Positions 25,735-34,042 of a stretch of 64,000 nucleotides of DNA are shown one piece after another (the stretch's first letter is position 1; each line of letters starts with the position of its first letter). The stretch comes from Paractinoplanes abujensis (GTDB lineage Bacteria > Actinomycetota > Actinomycetes > Mycobacteriales > Micromonosporaceae): contig NZ_JACHMF010000001.1 in NCBI RefSeq assembly GCF_014204895.1, positions 1,860,001 to 1,924,000 on the forward strand, given 5' to 3'. The position numbers were made by a program, and so were the translations under genes. The notes below the pieces were generated by a model, which saw only the letters and a list, made by a program, of their open reading frames with translations, ran no database searches and was not told where the DNA came from.

Positions 25735-27692
25735 AGGCGGGACGGCCACCAGAACCGGTCGCCGCACATCGTGGCCAGCGCGGGCACCAGCACCGTACGG
25801 ACCAGGAGCGTGTCCAGCAGGACGCCGATGCCGACGATCACGCCGATCTGGGTCAGCGTGATCACCGGCAGCACGCCGAGCACCGCGAACACGGCCGCCA
25901 GCAGGATGCCCGCGCTGGTGATGACGCCGCCCGTCACGGCCAGGGCGTGCACCATCCCGTCGCGGGTGCCGCGCTCCAGCGTCTCCTCGCGGGCCCGGGT
26001 GACCAGGAAGATGTTGTAGTCGACGCCGAGCGCCACGAGGAACAGGAACGCCAGCAGCGGTACGCCGGTGTCCAGCGCCGGGTAGTCGAGGACGTGCCGG
26101 AACAGCCAGCTGCCCGCGCCCAGCGCCGCCCCGAAACTGGCGATGACCGTCACCAGCAGCAACACCGGGGCGACCAGGGCGCGCAACAAACCGATCAGAA
26201 CGAGCAGCACCACCATCAGGACGGCCGGGACGATGACGGTCAGGTCCCGGCGGGCGGCGTCGCGGTCGTCCAGGCTCGCCGCCACACTGCCACCCACCAG
26301 CGCGTCCTCGCCGTGCACGCGGTCGCGCAACGCCCGTACGGTGTCGTAGGCCTCGGGTGTGTCGGGCGCGGCCGTGAACACCGCGCTGATGCTGGCCAGC
26401 TCTCCGGCCTGCTCGCCGATGCGCGCGCTGGCGACGCCCGGCGTCTTGGTGACGATCGCGAGCACCTCCTCGGCGCGCGCGGGCGTGGTCATCACCGTGG
26501 CCGGGTCGGTCGCGCCGGCCGGGAAGTATTTGCTCACCGTCTCCAGGCCGTCGACCGCCTCGGCCTCGACGCGGAACTGGTCGGCCTGCGACAGGCCCAG
26601 CTTGGTGCCGATCAGGCCGCTGCCCAGTACGGCCAGGACGGCCACGGCGGCCGCGGTCACCACGACCGGGCGGCGGGAGACCGCGCGTCCGATGCGCGCC
26701 CAGACGCCCTTGCCCGCCTCGACGCCGGCCTGGCCCACGCGCGGCACGAACGGCCAGAACAGCCCGCGGCCGCAAACGAGCAGTGCGGGCGGCAGCACGA
26801 ACAACGCGAACACGGCGGCGATGGCGATGCCTGCCGCTCCGGCCACGCCCAGCGCCAGGTTGCCGCCCAGGCTGGCCAGCAGCAACGTGAGCAGGCTGAG
26901 CACCACCGTGCCCGAACTGGCCAGCACGGCCGGGCCGGCGCCCTTGAGCGCCACCCGCATCGCCTCGAACCGGTCTTCGTACTTGTGCAGTTCTTCGCGG
27001 TAGCGGGAAATGATCAGCAGGGCGTAGTTGGTGCCGGCGCCGAAGACGAGCACCGTGATGATGCCGTTGGTGGACGCGTCGATGGCCAGATCGGTGTGCC
27101 GCGACAGGATGGCCACGACCGAGCCGCTGAGCCGGTCGGCCAGCCCCACGACCGCGAGCGGCACCAGCCACAGCAGCGGGCTGCGGTACGTGACGAGCAG
27201 CAGCAACGCCACGACCACGACGGTGACGATCAGCAGCCGGGTGTTGGCGCCGGAGAAGCTGTCGGCCAGGTCGGCAGTGAAGCCGGCGCCCCCGGTGACC
27301 TGCGCGGTGATGCCGGTGGGGGTTTCCGCGCGTACTTGCTCGCGCAGTTGTGTGACGGCGTCGACGATCTGCTCGGCCGAGTAGCCGGCGGGGTACGGCT
27401 TGGCGACGATCGCCGCGTCCTTGCCGGGGGCCAGGATCGGCTGCCCGAACGTCTCGATCTTCTGCAGCTCGCCGGGCGTGAGCGGGCTGCCGTCGTCCTT
27501 GGCGAAGACGATCAGGGCCGGGTTGACCTGGCCCGACGGCAGCTGCCGTTCGAGTTCGGCCACGCGCGTCGACTCCGCGTTGCCGGGCAGCGAGGCGGTC
27601 GGGTCGTTGGTCGTCTCCAGCGGTCCCGCGAAGGCCAGCACACCACCGCCGATCAGGACCGCTATGACAAGCGTGAGCCAGGCGCGCCGCAT
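25683..27692 (-). CDS. MMPL/RND-family membrane transporter
   Basis: The chosen ATG at 27692 has a GGAGG site seven bases upstream and starts directly with a TM helix (MRRAWLTLVIAVLIGGGVLAF); an upstream extension in the same frame would cover the operator. The 669-residue product has the 12-TM plan of MMPL proteins: TM1, an extracytoplasmic domain with the SPLTPGELQKI segment, five TM helices, a second external domain, and five more helices (GVDYNIFLVTRAREE). Single MMPL proteins next to a MarR gene usually export drugs or lipids; the substrate is not predictable. A MarR gene diverges from it. Confidence 0.88.
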   Translation of the reverse strand: MRRAWLTLVIAVLIGGGVLAFAGPLETTNDPTASLPGNAESTRVAELERQLPSGQVNPALIVFAKDDGSPLTPGELQKIETFGQPILAPGKDAAIVAKPYPAGYSAEQIVDAVTQLREQVRAETPTGITAQVTGGAGFTADLADSFSGANTRLLIVTVVVVALLLLVTYRSPLLWLVPLAVVGLADRLSGSVVAILSRHTDLAIDASTNGIITVLVFGAGTNYALLIISRYREELHKYEDRFEAMRVALKGAGPAVLASSGTVVLSLLTLLLASLGGNLALGVAGAAGIAIAAVFALFVLPPALLVCGRGLFWPFVPRVGQAGVEAGKGVWARIGRAVSRRPVVVTAAAVAVLAVLGSGLIGTKLGLSQADQFRVEAEAVDGLETVSKYFPAGATDPATVMTTPARAEEVLAIVTKTPGVASARIGEQAGELASISAVFTAAPDTPEAYDTVRALRDRVHGEDALVGGSVAASLDDRDAARRDLTVIVPAVLMVVLLVLIGLLRALVAPVLLLVTVIASFGAALGAGSWLFRHVLDYPALDTGVPLLAFLFLVALGVDYNIFLVTRAREETLERGTRDGMVHALAVTGGVITSAGILLAAVFAVLGVLPVITLTQIGVIVGIGVLLDTLLVRTVLVPALATMCGDRFWWPSRLQRAAIGTPAKGTADVA

Positions 27693-27707
27693 GATGCCTC
27701 CATGATT

Positions 27708-27732
27708 AAGTATCTCGACAATCGAGATTCTT
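27708..27732. promoter_or_regulatory. MarR operator between MMPL and marR genes
   Basis: A 25-base near-perfect palindrome: ATCTCGA (27712-27718) and TCGAGAT (27722-27728) with spacer CAA, flanked by AAG (27708-27710) and CTT (27730-27732). It lies in the 73-base gap between the divergent transporter and regulator starts, the usual position of an autoregulatory MarR site. Confidence 0.75.
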
Positions 27733-27765
27733 ACCCAGTCGGCTCCGGTCTGCAACACTGGCGCT

Positions 27766-28254
27766 GTGAAAGAACGGGACGACCTGCGCGCGGATGTGGT
27801 GGACCTGCTGCGGCTCTACAGCATCGAGGCGCAACACGTCGCCCATTCGTTCGCCCATCAGGAGGGTCTGCACTTCACCGACCTGCAGGCCCTGATCGCG
27901 GTGATGCACGCGGAGCGGCGGGGCGATCCGCTCACCCCGGGCCGGCTCGGCGAGACGCTCGGCCTGTCCTCGGGGGCGACCACGGCGGTGATCGACCGGC
28001 TCGAGCGGGTGGGGCACCTGCGCCGTACGCGGGAAAGTGCCGACCGGCGTGTCGTGCACCTGCGCTACGGCGAGCCCGGCATGGAGCTCGCCGTGGCCTT
28101 CTTCGGCCCGCTCGGCCGGCGCAGCCAAGCGGTCATGGACGAGTTCAGCCCGGCCGAGCTGGAGACCGTACGGCGTTTCCTGAGCGGAATGCTCGGTGCG
28201 ATCACGGAGCACCACCAGGAGCTCCGCACCCGAACTCCTCCCCGCCGGACCTGA
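27766..28254 (+). CDS. MarR family transcriptional regulator (of the MMPL gene)
   Basis: The 162-residue protein has a winged-helix domain with recognition helix in LGLSSGATTAVIDRLERVGHLRR and wing ESADRRVVHLRY (about 60-105). The GTG start sits just right of the palindrome at 27708-27732, so it probably represses itself and the divergent transporter, and is released by a ligand that the transporter exports. Family-typical length; dimerisation helices at both ends. Confidence 0.9.
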   Translation: MKERDDLRADVVDLLRLYSIEAQHVAHSFAHQEGLHFTDLQALIAVMHAERRGDPLTPGRLGETLGLSSGATTAVIDRLERVGHLRRTRESADRRVVHLRYGEPGMELAVAFFGPLGRRSQAVMDEFSPAELETVRRFLSGMLGAITEHHQELRTRTPPRRT

Positions 28255-28307
28255 TCGTCCGGGCGGCCGGAGCCGATCCTTCGGTACGCGAGGTGCCGCT
28301 CAGACGC

Positions 28308-28499
28308 TCAGACGGTGACGTCGATGAGCGCGACCCGGTGGTTGTTGACCACGCGGCGGCTGTCCTGCACGGCGGCCCGGTCGGCCGCGATGGTCTGCTG
28401 ATCGGCGCCGGAGACGAAATCCGTTCGCAGTCGCTGCACATCCGTGTGCAGGTGGACGAGGCTGATGTGCGACATCCAGTGGCTCGACCCGATCGTCAT
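28308..28499 (-). CDS. small hypothetical protein (63 aa)
   Basis: An ATG at 28499 with a GAAGGGAAA-type ribosome site upstream opens a 63-residue frame (MTIGSSHWMSHISLVHLHTD... ending RVALIDVTV). The product is rich in His, Asp and Gln, with no TM or signal. Only the ribosome site and protein-like composition support it. It lies between marR and the TPR gene and is antisense to nothing real. Function unknown. Confidence 0.45.
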   Translation of the reverse strand: MTIGSSHWMSHISLVHLHTDVQRLRTDFVSGADQQTIAADRAAVQDSRRVVNNHRVALIDVTV

Positions 28500-28652
28500 G
28501 GTCTTTCCCTTCTGCTTCCGGGGTGGGGGGTTGCTCCTCGTTGGCAACCGCTCTCGATCGGCATCGCCACCGGCCCGGTTGAGGATTTCCGGCAACCCGA
28601 ACGCACCCGCGGCGAACCGCTGTTCGCCCCCGGCGGCGCCGATCACCCCTGC

Positions 28653-29486
28653 GTGCAGAGCGAAAACCTCCTCGACCGTGCCGGCGACCTGCTTTCGAGC
28701 GGCCACGCCGGCCAGGCCGCGACCCTGTTGGCCCCCGTCGTCGGCGCCGAACCCGGCAACGGCGTGGCGTGGCTGCTGCTGGCCCGCGCCCGGATGGCGC
28801 TGGGCGCGCACGCGGAGGCGCTCGAAGCCGCCCGTACGGCGTTGAACCTGCAGCCCCGGGGCATCGAGGAGCTGTTCTGGGTGAGTGCCGCGTACACCGC
28901 GCTGGGCCGGCACGACCTCGCCGTCACCGCCGCGGCCGCCGCCTCCGACGAGGACCCGGGCAACCCGCGCCTGGCCGAGCGGCACGGTCGCGCGTTGCTG
29001 GCCGCGGGCCGCACAGCGGAGGCGTCGCTCGTGCTGGAGGCCGCGGCCGAGATCGCCCACTACGACGCGGACGTGCAGGTGGCGTGGGGGATGGCGCTCT
29101 TCGCGGCCGGTCGCCCGCTGAGCGCCCGGGAGGCGTACTCGCGCGCGGTGCGCCTGGAGCCCGGTCACGTTCGCGCCCTCGCCGAGCTGCGCCGGTTGAG
29201 CGCGGCCGAGCAGCACATCCGGGACGCGGACTCGCTGGTGCGGGTGGCCGACGAATTCGCCGAGTCGCTGCGTGTGCCGGCCGGTGGCGTACGGAAGACC
29301 TCGGAGACGTCGGCGCTGGGCCATGTCGCGACCGTCGCGTTCGGGATCTGCCTGGCGGTGCTGCTGGTGCTGGCCGTCCTGATCCGGGTGGCCGGCGTCG
29401 AGGTGCCGATGGCGCTGCTCGTGGCGATGTTCTCGATCACCGGGGCGGCCGCCTGCCTGACCGGCTACACCCAGATGCGTCGCTAG
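28653..29486 (+). CDS. TPR-repeat membrane protein
   Basis: From GTG 28653, the 277-residue product consists of about five TPR-like helical pairs (residues 5-170; LLARARMALGAHAEALEAARTAL, LGRHDLAVTAAAAA, AWGMALFAAGRPLSAREAYSRAV) and two C-terminal TM helices (about 222-272). The start is uncertain; an in-frame extension without a good start codon exists upstream. TPR domains bind partner proteins, so it may be a membrane scaffold. The stop overlaps that of the convergent MarR gene by four bases. Confidence 0.65.
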   Translation: MQSENLLDRAGDLLSSGHAGQAATLLAPVVGAEPGNGVAWLLLARARMALGAHAEALEAARTALNLQPRGIEELFWVSAAYTALGRHDLAVTAAAAASDEDPGNPRLAERHGRALLAAGRTAEASLVLEAAAEIAHYDADVQVAWGMALFAAGRPLSAREAYSRAVRLEPGHVRALAELRRLSAAEQHIRDADSLVRVADEFAESLRVPAGGVRKTSETSALGHVATVAFGICLAVLLVLAVLIRVAGVEVPMALLVAMFSITGAAACLTGYTQMRR

Positions 29487-29908
29487 TCGTTGCCTTCGCG
29501 CAGTTCGCGCAGCAAGCGGCTCAGTTCGGCCCGGTCGGCGGGGGAGAGGGTGGCGAAGAAGCGCTCACCCGCGTCGCGCCGGGCCGCGTTGATCTCCCGG
29601 CTGACCCGCCGCCCCTCCTCGGTGAGCGTGACGATCACCGCGCGCCGGTCGGCCGGGTCGGGGTGACGTTCGGCCAGGCCGAGTCGTTGCAGGTCGTCGG
29701 CGACCTCGGTGGCCGTGCGGGGCGCGATCCGCAGGTGCTCGGCCAGCGCGCCCGGCCGCATGTCGCCGTGCCGGGTCAGCGCGCTGATCGCCCGCCCGAG
29801 CGACGGGGAGAGCTCCCACGGTTGCAGGGCCTCCCGCGTGCGGTGGCGCAACCGGCGGGACACCGAGAAGAACGCCTCGGCCAGGCCTTCGTCGTCGACC
29901 TCGTGCAC
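29483..29908 (-). CDS. MarR family transcriptional regulator (of the ABC exporter)
   Basis: The 141-residue winged-helix protein has a recognition region LRIAPRTATEVADDLQRLGLAERH and wing DPADRRAVIVTLTEEG. It begins with GTG and diverges from an ABC exporter gene, with a perfect palindrome between them (29948-29960). The arrangement predicts autorepression and control of the exporter, relieved by an exported toxic compound. Confidence 0.9.
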   Translation of the reverse strand: MHEVDDEGLAEAFFSVSRRLRHRTREALQPWELSPSLGRAISALTRHGDMRPGALAEHLRIAPRTATEVADDLQRLGLAERHPDPADRRAVIVTLTEEGRRVSREINAARRDAGERFFATLSPADRAELSRLLRELREGND

Positions 29909-29947
29909 GGGAATACCGTACCAGCGTCTTCTGTTGTTCCCTCATGT

Positions 29948-29960
29948 TGAGGTAACCTCA
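29948..29960. promoter_or_regulatory. MarR operator TGAGGTAACCTCA
   Basis: A perfect 13-base palindrome (TGAGGT-A-ACCTCA) in the 84-base gap between the divergent marR and ABC-exporter genes. AGGTNACCT cores are typical of MarR sites in actinobacteria. It lies 32 bases upstream of the exporter TTG start. Confidence 0.75.
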
Positions 29961-29992
29961 GTAAAAGTCGTTCCCGTACGGAAGGTCCGCTC

Positions 29993-31780
29993 TTGGAAAA
30001 CCCCACCGAAGGCCGCGGTCGCGGCAAGAAGAAGCCCACCGCCGCCGAGATCGCGCAGGCGAAGAACGTCTCCCTGCGCCGCATCGGCTCCCTGTTCACC
30101 GACCACCGCGGCCCCCTGGCCGTCGTGGTCCTCACCATCGTGGTCTCGTCGATCGTCGGCATGGCCAGCCCGTTCCTGCTGCGCGAAGTGATCGACTCCG
30201 CGCTGCCCGAAAAGAACGTCGACCTGCTGGTCCAGCTCGTGATCGGCATGGTGGCCGTGGCCGCCGTCACCTCCGCGCTCGGCGTCGTGCAGACCTGGAT
30301 CTCGACCACCGTCGGCCAGCGTGTCATGCATCGCCTGCGGACGGACGTCTTCCGGCACCTGCAGCGCCAGTCGATCGCGTTCTTCACCCGCACCCGCACC
30401 GGCGAGGTGCAATCACGCATCACCAACGACATCGGCGGCATGGAGTCGGTGGTCACCTCCACCGCCACCTCGATCGCCTCGAACCTCACCACCGTCGTCG
30501 CCACCGCGGTCGCCATGGCCGCCCTCTCCTGGCAGCTGTCCCTGGTGTCGCTGCTCGTGCTGCCGCCGTCGATCTGGCTCACCCGCCGGGTCGCGAGCAT
30601 GCGCCGGGCCATCACCGCGCAGCGCCAGCGCGAACTGGCCGACCTCAACGTCATCATCGAGGAAGGCCTGTCCATCGGGGGCGTGCAGCTGAGCAAGACG
30701 ATGGGCACCGGCCCGGCCCAGGTCGCGCGGTTCACGGAATCGTCGAACCGGCTGATCGACCTCGAACTGCGCTCCGAACTGGCCGGCCGCTGGCGGATGG
30801 CGTCGATGAGCATCGTGTTCGCCGCCATCCCCGCGATCATCTACCTCGCCGCCGGGCTGCCGATCACGTCCGGGTCGATGAGCATCGGGACGCTGGTCGC
30901 GTTCACCGCCCTGCAGTCCGGACTGTTCCGGCCGCTCATGGGGCTGCTCAATGTGGGCGTCACGGTCACCACGTCACTGGCGCTCTTCGCGCGCATCTTC
31001 GAGTATCTGGACCTGCCGATCGACATCGAAGAGCCCGCTCGCCCGATCCCGGTGCCGGCGCCGCTGGGCCACCTGCGCTTCGACGACGTCAGTTTCTCGT
31101 ACGACGGGAGCGCCGCGGCCGCCGTGGCCGGTGTGACACTCGATGTGCCCGCCGGGACGTCGCTGGCCCTGGTCGGTGAGACCGGCTCGGGCAAGAGCAC
31201 GCTCGCGGCCCTGATCGCGCGGCTGTACGACCCCACCGCGGGCCGCATCACCATCGACGGTGTCGACCTGCGGGACATGTCGCTCGAGACGCTGTCGTCG
31301 ATCGTCGGGGTGGTGTCGCAGGAGACCTACCTGCTGCACACCACCGTGCGGGAGAACCTGCGGTACGCCAAGCCCGGCGCCACCGACGCCGAGCTCGAAG
31401 CGGCCGCCCGGGCCGCGCAGATCCACGAGGTGATCGCCGCCCTGCCCGACGGCTACGACACGATGGTCGGCTCCCGCGGCCACCGCTTCTCCGGTGGCGA
31501 GAAACAGCGCATCGCGATCGCCCGCACGCTGCTGCGCGACCCGCGCATCCTCGTGCTGGACGAGGCGACCAGCGCCCTCGACAACGAAACCGAACGGGCC
31601 GTGCAGCGCGCCTTCGACGATCTGGCCGTCGGCCGCACCACGGTCACCATCGCGCACCGCTTGTCCACCATCCGCAACGCCGACCAGATCGCGGTCGTCG
31701 ACCACGGCCGCATCCTGGAGAACGGCACGCACGCCGGTCTGGTCGAGGTGGGCGGGCGCTACGCCACCCTGGCCGCGTGA
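29993..31780 (+). CDS. ABC exporter, fused membrane and ATPase domains
   Basis: The 595-residue half-transporter starts with TTG, has a charged N terminus, six TM helices at about 40-320 (type IV exporter fold), and an ATPase with Walker A GETGSGKST near 394, signature FSGGEKQRIAIAR near 500, and Walker B ILVLDEATSALDNE near 520. It would work as a homodimer, exporting a drug, lipid or peptide. No partner half-transporter is adjacent. It is controlled by the divergent MarR gene. Confidence 0.92.
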   Translation: MENPTEGRGRGKKKPTAAEIAQAKNVSLRRIGSLFTDHRGPLAVVVLTIVVSSIVGMASPFLLREVIDSALPEKNVDLLVQLVIGMVAVAAVTSALGVVQTWISTTVGQRVMHRLRTDVFRHLQRQSIAFFTRTRTGEVQSRITNDIGGMESVVTSTATSIASNLTTVVATAVAMAALSWQLSLVSLLVLPPSIWLTRRVASMRRAITAQRQRELADLNVIIEEGLSIGGVQLSKTMGTGPAQVARFTESSNRLIDLELRSELAGRWRMASMSIVFAAIPAIIYLAAGLPITSGSMSIGTLVAFTALQSGLFRPLMGLLNVGVTVTTSLALFARIFEYLDLPIDIEEPARPIPVPAPLGHLRFDDVSFSYDGSAAAAVAGVTLDVPAGTSLALVGETGSGKSTLAALIARLYDPTAGRITIDGVDLRDMSLETLSSIVGVVSQETYLLHTTVRENLRYAKPGATDAELEAAARAAQIHEVIAALPDGYDTMVGSRGHRFSGGEKQRIAIARTLLRDPRILVLDEATSALDNETERAVQRAFDDLAVGRTTVTIAHRLSTIRNADQIAVVDHGRILENGTHAGLVEVGGRYATLAA

Positions 31781-31888
31781 CCGCCACCCGGCTTGAGCGC
31801 TCCACCGCCGCCCGGTGCGTGCTTCTATCGATGGGCGCGTTCGGTGCGCGAGTTCACCTCGGCCGATTTCACAGGGGGAGTGGCAGCC

Positions 31889-32833
31889 GTGCGGCAGGAG
31901 CACAAGACCTTCCAGGCGATCGAGGTCGGCGACGGCGGCGACGGGCGATGGGCCGCCCACGCCCGGGTTCTGTGGCCCGGGATGGAGGGTCTGCTGACCG
32001 AGGAGGGCCGGACGGCGCGGGGCGCGGAGCGTGTCCGGGCGCTGTTCCGGGCGCACATGCCGGAGCTGGTCCCGGTTCTGGGCCGCCTGACCGGCCAACT
32101 CGACCGTCCCGGGGCGGAAGCCTTCCTGACCCACGCGGCGCTGCGGCCGTTCTCCGCGGCGTGCACCCAGATCGGCCGCAACGGCACCCTGCTGCGCAAC
32201 TACGACCTACGGCCCGATCAGTGCGAGGGGACCATCGTCTCCTCCTGCTTCCTGCGTCCCGTGCTCGGGATGCAGGACATGCTGTGGGGTTTGCTGGACG
32301 GGATGAACGACGCCGGTCTCGCGGTCTCGCTGACCTGGGGCGGACGTTCCGTTCACGGACGCGGCTTCGCCATCCTGATCGTGGTGCGCTACCTGCTGGA
32401 GACGTGTGACACCGTCGATGAGGCGGTGGGCCGGCTGCGATCTCTTCCGATCGCCGTCCCCCAGAACCTCACGCTGGTCGATCCGGCCCAGGCGGTGACG
32501 GTGTTCGTGGGCCCGGACATGTCACCGACACCTGCGCCGGATGCCTGCGCCGCCAATCATCAGCATCTGCCGGTGACCGAGGAGCAGGAACGGACGCTGC
32601 GGACCCAGGAGCGGCTGCGCGCCATCCGTGCCGCGGGCACGGACGTGGCGGCGATGCTGAAGCCGCCGCTGTACCGATCCGTCGACGAGCAGGGGTCGAG
32701 AACGCTCTACACAGCCCACTACCGGCCCGTCGAGGGCCGGGTGACGTACTACTGGCCCGGTGAGTCCTGGCCGCAGTCCTTCAGCGACTTCACACCCGGA
32801 TCCCGCACCGTGACCCTGGGCCGGACCGGCTGA
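31889..32833 (+). CDS. C45-like Ntn hydrolase/acyltransferase
   Basis: A GTG at 31889 with AGGGGGAG about nine bases upstream gives 314 residues; longer frames lack a ribosome site. The block ACTQIGRNGTLLRNYDL puts a candidate N-terminal-nucleophile cysteine at Cys92, as in the penicillin acyltransferase/peptidase C45 and choloylglycine hydrolase groups, where an ASN/ARG-rich block (RNYDL) follows the cysteine. GMNDAGLAVSL near 175 is a second family hallmark. The propeptide would be the first 91 residues. Substrate (an amide) unknown. It follows the ABC exporter by about 110 bases. Confidence 0.72.
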   Translation: MRQEHKTFQAIEVGDGGDGRWAAHARVLWPGMEGLLTEEGRTARGAERVRALFRAHMPELVPVLGRLTGQLDRPGAEAFLTHAALRPFSAACTQIGRNGTLLRNYDLRPDQCEGTIVSSCFLRPVLGMQDMLWGLLDGMNDAGLAVSLTWGGRSVHGRGFAILIVVRYLLETCDTVDEAVGRLRSLPIAVPQNLTLVDPAQAVTVFVGPDMSPTPAPDACAANHQHLPVTEEQERTLRTQERLRAIRAAGTDVAAMLKPPLYRSVDEQGSRTLYTAHYRPVEGRVTYYWPGESWPQSFSDFTPGSRTVTLGRTG

Positions 32834-32888
32834 GCGTGCGGATGTGGGCGACGCGGCGGTGAAAGGTGAGTGGGCGAGCCGGACATAG

Positions 32889-33437
32889 GTGAGGGTGGGA
32901 CCTGTGGAACCGGATGAGCGGCGGCGGCTGTTCGAGCACGTGGCGCCCGCCGTGATCGATGCCGTGGGGCGCTATCTCGCTCGGCGTACCGATGCGGCCA
33001 CCGCCGATGACGTGCTCCAGGAGACGTTGCTCGTGTGCTGGCGGCGGCTGGACGAGATGCCGGCGGTGGTGTTGCCCTGGGCGTACGGGATCGCTCGGCT
33101 CTGCCTGGCCAATGCCGAACGGTCGCGGCGTCGGCAGCACCGGCTGTTCGCCCGGATTCTGCGCCTCGATCCGCCCACGAGTGCGGCGGCGACGGACGGG
33201 CAGAACGACGCGGAGCTGGCCGAGGCGATGGCGCGGCTGCGGGCGGAGGACGCGGAGCTGCTGCGGCTGTGGGCGTGGGAGGACCTGGCGCCGGCGGAGA
33301 TCGCGGCTGTGCTCGGGATCAGCGGCAACGCGGCGAGCATCCGGCTGCACCGGGCCAAGCAGAAACTGCGCGACGAAATACGAAAGCTGCGCCACCCGGG
33401 CGGACATGAGGAGTTGACCGAGGGGAGACGGCCATGA
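32889..33437 (+). CDS. ECF-type RNA polymerase sigma factor
   Basis: The 182-residue protein has region 2 (ATADDVLQETLLVCWRRLDEM, about 38-58) and region 4 (LAPAEIAAVLGISGNAASIRLHRAKQKLRDEI, about 135-167), joined by a short linker, with no sigma 1.1 or 3. A GTG at 32904 (MEPDERRR) is an equally good start. The stop overlaps the next ATG (ATGA at 33434-33437), so the product of that gene is probably its regulator. Confidence 0.9.
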   Translation: MRVGPVEPDERRRLFEHVAPAVIDAVGRYLARRTDAATADDVLQETLLVCWRRLDEMPAVVLPWAYGIARLCLANAERSRRRQHRLFARILRLDPPTSAAATDGQNDAELAEAMARLRAEDAELLRLWAWEDLAPAEIAAVLGISGNAASIRLHRAKQKLRDEIRKLRHPGGHEELTEGRRP

Positions 33438-34042
33438 CGGACGACGACGATCTGCGTTCGCGCCTGCGCCGCACCGACCCGGCCGCCCGGATGACGCCGG
33501 CGGCGCCCGAACACATTGCGCAGCTCCTGGAGAAGACCATGACCACCGCCACTGTCCGGCCGCGTTTCGACACCCGCCTGCTCACGATGGCCGCGGCCGC
33601 ACTCGTCCTGATCGCCGCCGTCGGAGGATTCTTGATCACGCGGGGCACAGGCGCGCCGGACGAGCCGAGCGGGCCGGGCCGCCCGGTCGCCGCGCCGACC
33701 GTGACCGACCTGGCCGCGCCGCCCGGGGCGAACGCCAAGTGCGTCGAGCCGTCCGCCGCCAAGCTCAAGGAGTACGCCGACTTCGCGTTCGCGGGCACGG
33801 TGACCGGGATCAACCGGGGTGCCGTCACGCTCGCGGTCACCCACGTCTACCTGGGCCGGCCGGTCGACGAGGTGCGGGTCGCGCAGGAGGGCTACTCGTC
33901 GGAGACGCTGCTGGGCAGCGGCCGTTTCGAGCAGGGGCTGACCTACCTGGTCGCCGCGAGCGAGGGCGGCATCCTGGTCTGCGGCTACAGCGGTGAGGCC
34001 TCCGCGCCGGGGCTGCGCGAACTCTACGACGAGGCGTTCTGA
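33434..34042 (+). CDS. membrane protein coupled to sigma factor (putative anti-sigma)
   Basis: The 202-residue protein has a ~50-residue cytoplasmic N terminus, one TM helix at about 51-71 and an extracytoplasmic domain of about 125 residues with two cysteines. The ATGA overlap with the sigma gene and the topology are those of a transmembrane anti-sigma factor. It lacks the zinc-binding HxxxCxxC motif, so it would be a non-ZAS type. The outer domain resembles no known sensor. Its end overlaps the convergent GNAT-TPR gene by 19 bases. Confidence 0.7.
   Translation: MTDDDDLRSRLRRTDPAARMTPAAPEHIAQLLEKTMTTATVRPRFDTRLLTMAAAALVLIAAVGGFLITRGTGAPDEPSGPGRPVAAPTVTDLAAPPGANAKCVEPSAAKLKEYADFAFAGTVTGINRGAVTLAVTHVYLGRPVDEVRVAQEGYSSETLLGSGRFEQGLTYLVAASEGGILVCGYSGEASAPGLRELYDEAF

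Noticed and set aside
25464..29486. A 1,340-codon plus-strand open frame
   Set aside because: It runs antisense to the MMPL gene and out of frame through marR; only its end (from 28653) is a credible protein. Long frames on the other strand are common in 70% GC DNA.
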